Shown here: one piece after another, positions 61,601 through 64,000 of the stretch | How the letters are laid out: every line of letters starts with the position of its first letter | How positions within the stretch are numbered: position 1 is the stretch's first letter | Assembly (NCBI GenBank): GCA_026770025.1 | Contig: JAMXDE010000046.1 | Span: 248,001-312,000 of the forward strand | Source: Craspedostauros australis | Taxonomy: Eukaryota > Bacillariophyta > Bacillariophyceae > Mastogloiales > Achnanthaceae | Length of the DNA stretch: 64,000 nucleotides | Reading direction: 5' to 3' | Notes under the pieces: generated by a model | The model's database searches: none | Told to the model about the DNA's origin: nothing | What the model saw: the letters and a program-made list of their open reading frames with translations, nothing else | Program-made: the position numbers and the translations under genes

Positions 61601-64000
61601 TCGTTTTGCCGCGGGCCTGGGCGAGCGCCAGATCATCGATCACATCATGGTCATGCGGCATCCCAGGGCCGACCACCGCAGCTTCGGCATCGGCGGTCCG
61701 GCTCCGGTGACCAACGGCGGCACGGCGATGCTCGTGATGAGGAATTTTGGGTACCTGGGACTGCACACCGCGATCAACAGCAAGAGCCAGCTCGCGCGTG
61801 ATCGACTTGTTGATTTCACGGGAGAGTTGCAGGTCCGAAGAGGTCATGAAAATGAACAGCATGATGAAGCCAATGGAGATGCAAGCAACGGAGGTAAGAC
61901 CAATCCAGCCCAGGTGCAAGCCAAAAACACCAACACCACCATCAACACATCACCGTATATCACCGATGCATACGTTGCAGAACCTACCAGATTCGGTGGC
62001 CGTACCATTGCACCCCACGATGACTTGATGCAAGACACAATGCAGGATGCGGAAGTGGCACGCACAAATTCGGGACTGTACGCCCAAGAATTGGCACCGA
62101 TCCCATTGGTCGTCGCTCCGCCAGCCAAGCGAACCGGCATCGCGGATTCGCCGGCCAGATCGCGTCAGCGCAATCGAATGCAAGGCATGGCGGAAGGCTC
62201 GGAACCATTCTACCACACAGCTTTCTGCAACGAGTTGCTCTGCAACCCTCGGATCCTTCACAACTGCCCCAAGGCGAACACGGTCATCAAAGTCGAATTG
62301 CGCGAGCTGGAATGGAGCCAGGAGTTTTCATCGTACTTGGCCTATCTGCCACAGTCTGGGCCTTCGATTCACAACTCGCGACGTGGACCTTTCCTGGTCC
62401 AAGAAGCCTTCACGTCGTGCAGCTCCCGATGCGTCGATCCTCAGTTCTTGGATGAGTTCAAGATGAAGCTTCCGCTTGAACTCACACCGCTGAGGAAGCG
62501 GGATGGAAGGTCATTCTTCTACGCCATATTCCTGTCGGTTTTCCGAGTTAGCTTCAGCTCGAGGAAGAAGTGGGTTCGTATGCTGCGTCCCAAGCGGCCC
62601 AGCAAGAAAATTGATGACATCGCTGGTGAGCTGGCAGGGGAGACGCCTGATATGGCAGACAGCGCAAAGAGCTGCCGCTTGATCCAGCTGTGCTGCGGGT
62701 TCGTTCCGCTGTGTCATCAGCAGGCGGTTGTGGCCAACGGGGTTCACACCGTGAGATTGTCGTACTCTTGTCGCAACATGAAGAAAGATATGTACGACTC
62801 GGGTCGTTTCGAGCCTGGCACCTTGATTGTATCAGAGATGGATTCCACAAGAGCAGACGACGCCACGGCAGAGGAAAAGGATTCTGAGAGCGTTGGTTCG
62901 GGGCATCCGCCGACCGAAACGAATTCCATCGCCAGTGCGTCGGATAGCCACTCAGTTTCCGAGGTGTCCGACGACTGGAGGATGCTGCAGATGCGCCAGA
63001 AGCCGGGACATGATCCCATGACGGCGCAGGTAAAGATCACCGTTCACTCATCGTTGCATCCCCAAAATGCCACTCTGTCCGAATTCTTCAACCAAGAACC
63101 GGATAGGCCACTGTCGGTCGCGAAGTACAACGAACCCATGCTCGCTCTGCTGAGGATGGGAAGGCCTGAGATCATGTCCCAAATCCGTCGATCGGAGCTG
63201 AACGGTTTGGCAAGCACGGAATACGAATCAGAACGGCTCCTCCTTTCGACCGTGGATATCTCGAAATCGTCCATGTGCCCCGCATCGGTCGTGTCGGATC
63301 ACCTGCTGAGGGTGATTCTGCACCTCCTCAAGATCATGGTGATTGGAACTGGCGAGCCTGATCTCGTGTGGTCCAACCCTGCTTCTTCGACGCCCCTTCG
63401 AATTCACTCCTTCGCCACGCTGCTCCAACTCCTTGGCACGTCAACGTTGCATTTGTCGAAGCGAGGCTTGGCGCAACTCGATGGTCACAAGAGATGGAGC
63501 ATCATTTCGCTCAGCCGCATTGCGGCCCTCCTGTTTGACGAAGGGACGCTGTTTGGAGAGCACGCCAAGGAATGCAAGATGGACAAGTCCACGCAAGAGC
63601 TGCGGGCCAAAAAGCACGGCAACCGAAGCGCCATGGGTGAGATGGGCATGGGCATGGGCACAAACGCGAGCAGGAGTGCCAATCCATTAACTGCCAATCC
63701 ATTGAAAAGTCCGATCAAGACTGCTCCGGCAGATCAGAACAAGGAGAAGAGGATAAAACGCCGTCGGCACGTTCGATCAAACTTCGAGATCTACAATTCG
63801 TTGTCGCAGATTTCCACCTCCGGAGAGATGGATGACTTTCTGCTGGGGTTGAAGGCGACGCAGCATGACAACGCCGCATCTGGCATGGACTCCGGAAACG
63901 GCGATTTCCGTTCGAGATCAAAGACGATGCCGAACTTATCCAACCCCCAGGACTCGGCAAGATCGATGCTCCATACACCAACGGTCTCTCGCGACGAATC
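58602..64000 (+). CDS. DOCK-family RhoGEF, N-terminal part with DHR-1 domain (partial at right edge)
   Basis: The frame is open from the ATG at 58602 to the window end without a stop, about 1800 residues. DOCK proteins activate Rho-family GTPases through a C-terminal DHR-2 domain, which would lie beyond the window. The first 780 residues are mostly disordered, with two copies of an FS...GDAPSGT motif at about 18-42 and 68-92. A DOCK N-terminal region follows (about 805-1050): EPLFCSLAVYHV, FPIPSQLKIENLYAVIIVHKV, FEPYLRPG and RFLMPFAFGVTPLIQVFG. DHR-1/C2 is at about 1200-1400: FYHTAFCNELLCNPRIL, TVIKVELREL, FLDEFKMKLPLEL, CCGFVPLCHQQ. Then VKITVHSSLHPQNATLSEFF and a helical armadillo-like stretch resemble DOCK6-11 (zizimin-type) proteins. 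A low-complexity GMGMGMG insert occurs near 63640-63660. Confidence 0.75.
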   Translation, partial: MSDAEDEESRKQREINWFSAYASGDAPSGTFDSSSLANTKDEPKQGSASNHDEPASQGGESDDQAQKERDMFSMAAAAAGDAPSGTVSFVASTKTSHVSSNLEAAAAKLYQDDDDSDDGGRKKAVATSPQISIPLAQAVAMQQNGNVNKGNRFENEAQMTSQKVRLARPLFFGSVLPPRVLRQAKGIISQGIDELRATGSEAVRVSSLKPDVRNLVGALRLYGHGIPLLPDELALGDAQSRHCNETIDDGKGEDKGGGQTQSGNGNANGKENPWQGSPYVTVYAPKWSDSAATWQGSADRDAGMGEAQTQQGVSSTPHDAENDQNVQNDGNLSSPETQKQQQQPRQYQNQQRMISPLHSNAPPLAFGREMDDESNSQAGLSDGSSRSSDSSTSPEQRPRSALQDSFNSWVPISVKESSTGTEDSSPMSEIDYFSQMARGESPSNSSVRLGSSSFHFSDARRESLDGSMRNSGTFHAISAAAHDDSDDDSVVGSELKKKVGVNEHLNAGLASLQKSLEQQSGDDPAESAMVVGPDDAVESLNQLPLTKDGGRPLSNLELMNGSTPLFCVDDPPLPVDSDLGNFETKDEQQRAEEQRRTQAIIEKFCPQNLFGAIACPTPAASPEDNQSWNKRAALPQHFDPRTLRNPTSPQPPSSTTSRDAHRSPNVNARSASSPPSLPPRSSQSSRQVSQQRHDGGVRHGWWNTPTEEDAASGVLEQNQDQEALSDGTPGDDMANDLEVVQLPPMFHPSSYPQTQTGLSPTPETLRNQNRPLSHLHPATSIAQTMPYLSDRSPSFRHLQIDTQALGFPPLGGEIEPLFCSLAVYHVKTTMAVGEPGAIPLPDPTKCGRITETLQFDVVGDAVVENACKASLWPYSFAQNADVASSDAADSFRGTRCGVFPIPSQLKIENLYAVIIVHKVIAESSDFEPYLRPGRSLGSYDRGTRGERTELDIFRSRSQKAASRQGRFLMPFAFGVTPLIQVFGPENPTVAISKAVQIPLLRFAAGLGERQIIDHIMVMRHPRADHRSFGIGGPAPVTNGGTAMLVMRNFGYLGLHTAINSKSQLARDRLVDFTGELQVRRGHENEQHDEANGDASNGGKTNPAQVQAKNTNTTINTSPYITDAYVAEPTRFGGRTIAPHDDLMQDTMQDAEVARTNSGLYAQELAPIPLVVAPPAKRTGIADSPARSRQRNRMQGMAEGSEPFYHTAFCNELLCNPRILHNCPKANTVIKVELRELEWSQEFSSYLAYLPQSGPSIHNSRRGPFLVQEAFTSCSSRCVDPQFLDEFKMKLPLELTPLRKRDGRSFFYAIFLSVFRVSFSSRKKWVRMLRPKRPSKKIDDIAGELAGETPDMADSAKSCRLIQLCCGFVPLCHQQAVVANGVHTVRLSYSCRNMKKDMYDSGRFEPGTLIVSEMDSTRADDATAEEKDSESVGSGHPPTETNSIASASDSHSVSEVSDDWRMLQMRQKPGHDPMTAQVKITVHSSLHPQNATLSEFFNQEPDRPLSVAKYNEPMLALLRMGRPEIMSQIRRSELNGLASTEYESERLLLSTVDISKSSMCPASVVSDHLLRVILHLLKIMVIGTGEPDLVWSNPASSTPLRIHSFATLLQLLGTSTLHLSKRGLAQLDGHKRWSIISLSRIAALLFDEGTLFGEHAKECKMDKSTQELRAKKHGNRSAMGEMGMGMGTNASRSANPLTANPLKSPIKTAPADQNKEKRIKRRRHVRSNFEIYNSLSQISTSGEMDDFLLGLKATQHDNAASGMDSGNGDFRSRSKTMPNLSNPQDSARSMLHTPTVSRDE

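Noticed and set aside
1..64000. tRNA, rRNA, CRISPR arrays, insertion sequences or viral elements
   Set aside because: No cloverleaf-like A/B box pair, rRNA block, spaced repeat array, transposase or viral gene was seen on either strand; short RNAs could have been missed by eye.

Overview
This window looks like nuclear DNA from a stramenopile alga, most likely a diatom or a close relative. Three kinds of evidence support this. First, several proteins begin with a signal peptide followed by an ASAFAP-type motif (TAFAP, ASAFAP, AQAFAP), the bipartite plastid presequence of algae with secondary red plastids. Second, there is a large heat-shock-factor (HSF) type protein of the kind that is expanded in these algae. 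Third, genes are compact with few introns: I find introns in 5 of 22 genes, all GT-AG, about 230 to 610 bp long. There are no operons, ribosome binding sites or bacterial mobile elements. Short AG, CATT and GAGT microsatellites lie in UTRs, introns and spacers. Assignments come from reading motifs by eye; no search was run. Layout, 0-26 kb: an acyltransferase-like C-terminus is cut by the left edge. A 1326-residue protein with four HSF-type DNA-binding domains follows, then a type II membrane protein of unknown function, a ZNG1/CobW zinc-chaperone GTPase (-), a tandem-YCII plastid protein (2 exons), a membrane-anchored methyltransferase (-), a MYND zinc-finger protein, a nuclear-looking protein with a SUMO-interaction motif (-), the plastid Fe-S scaffold HCF101 (-), a plastid riboflavin deaminase fused to a CRM/YhbY RNA-binding domain, and a plastid RluA-type pseudouridine-synthase-like protein that has lost its catalytic Asp (-, 2 exons). 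Layout, 26-37.5 kb: a tandem duplication carries two MATH-domain reading frames (-). A gene-poor stretch of about 4 kb, a nuclear-looking protein of unknown function and another 2.3 kb spacer follow. Layout, 37.5-64 kb: cytosolic serine hydroxymethyltransferase (2 exons, strong codon bias), a signal-peptide-bearing ubiquitin-like protein, a tyrosine-type aminotransferase (3 exons), an AGC kinase with a glutamine-rich tail, a large secreted glycosidase-like glycoprotein (-), glycerol kinase with a C-terminal membrane anchor (2 exons), a DysF/TRAF-zinc-finger/coiled-coil protein (-), and the N-terminal 1800 residues of a DOCK-family RhoGEF that runs off the right edge. The genes do not form one pathway. 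Four between 11.9 and 25.8 kb look plastid-targeted (YCII, HCF101, RibD-CRM, RluA-like). The most unusual items are the A-B-A-B four-domain HSF protein, the mosaic MATH duplication (135 identical bp beside 86 bp that differ at 24 positions), the deaminase-CRM fusion, the catalytically altered RluA-like protein, and an octamer TACTCGTA that recurs in spacers.
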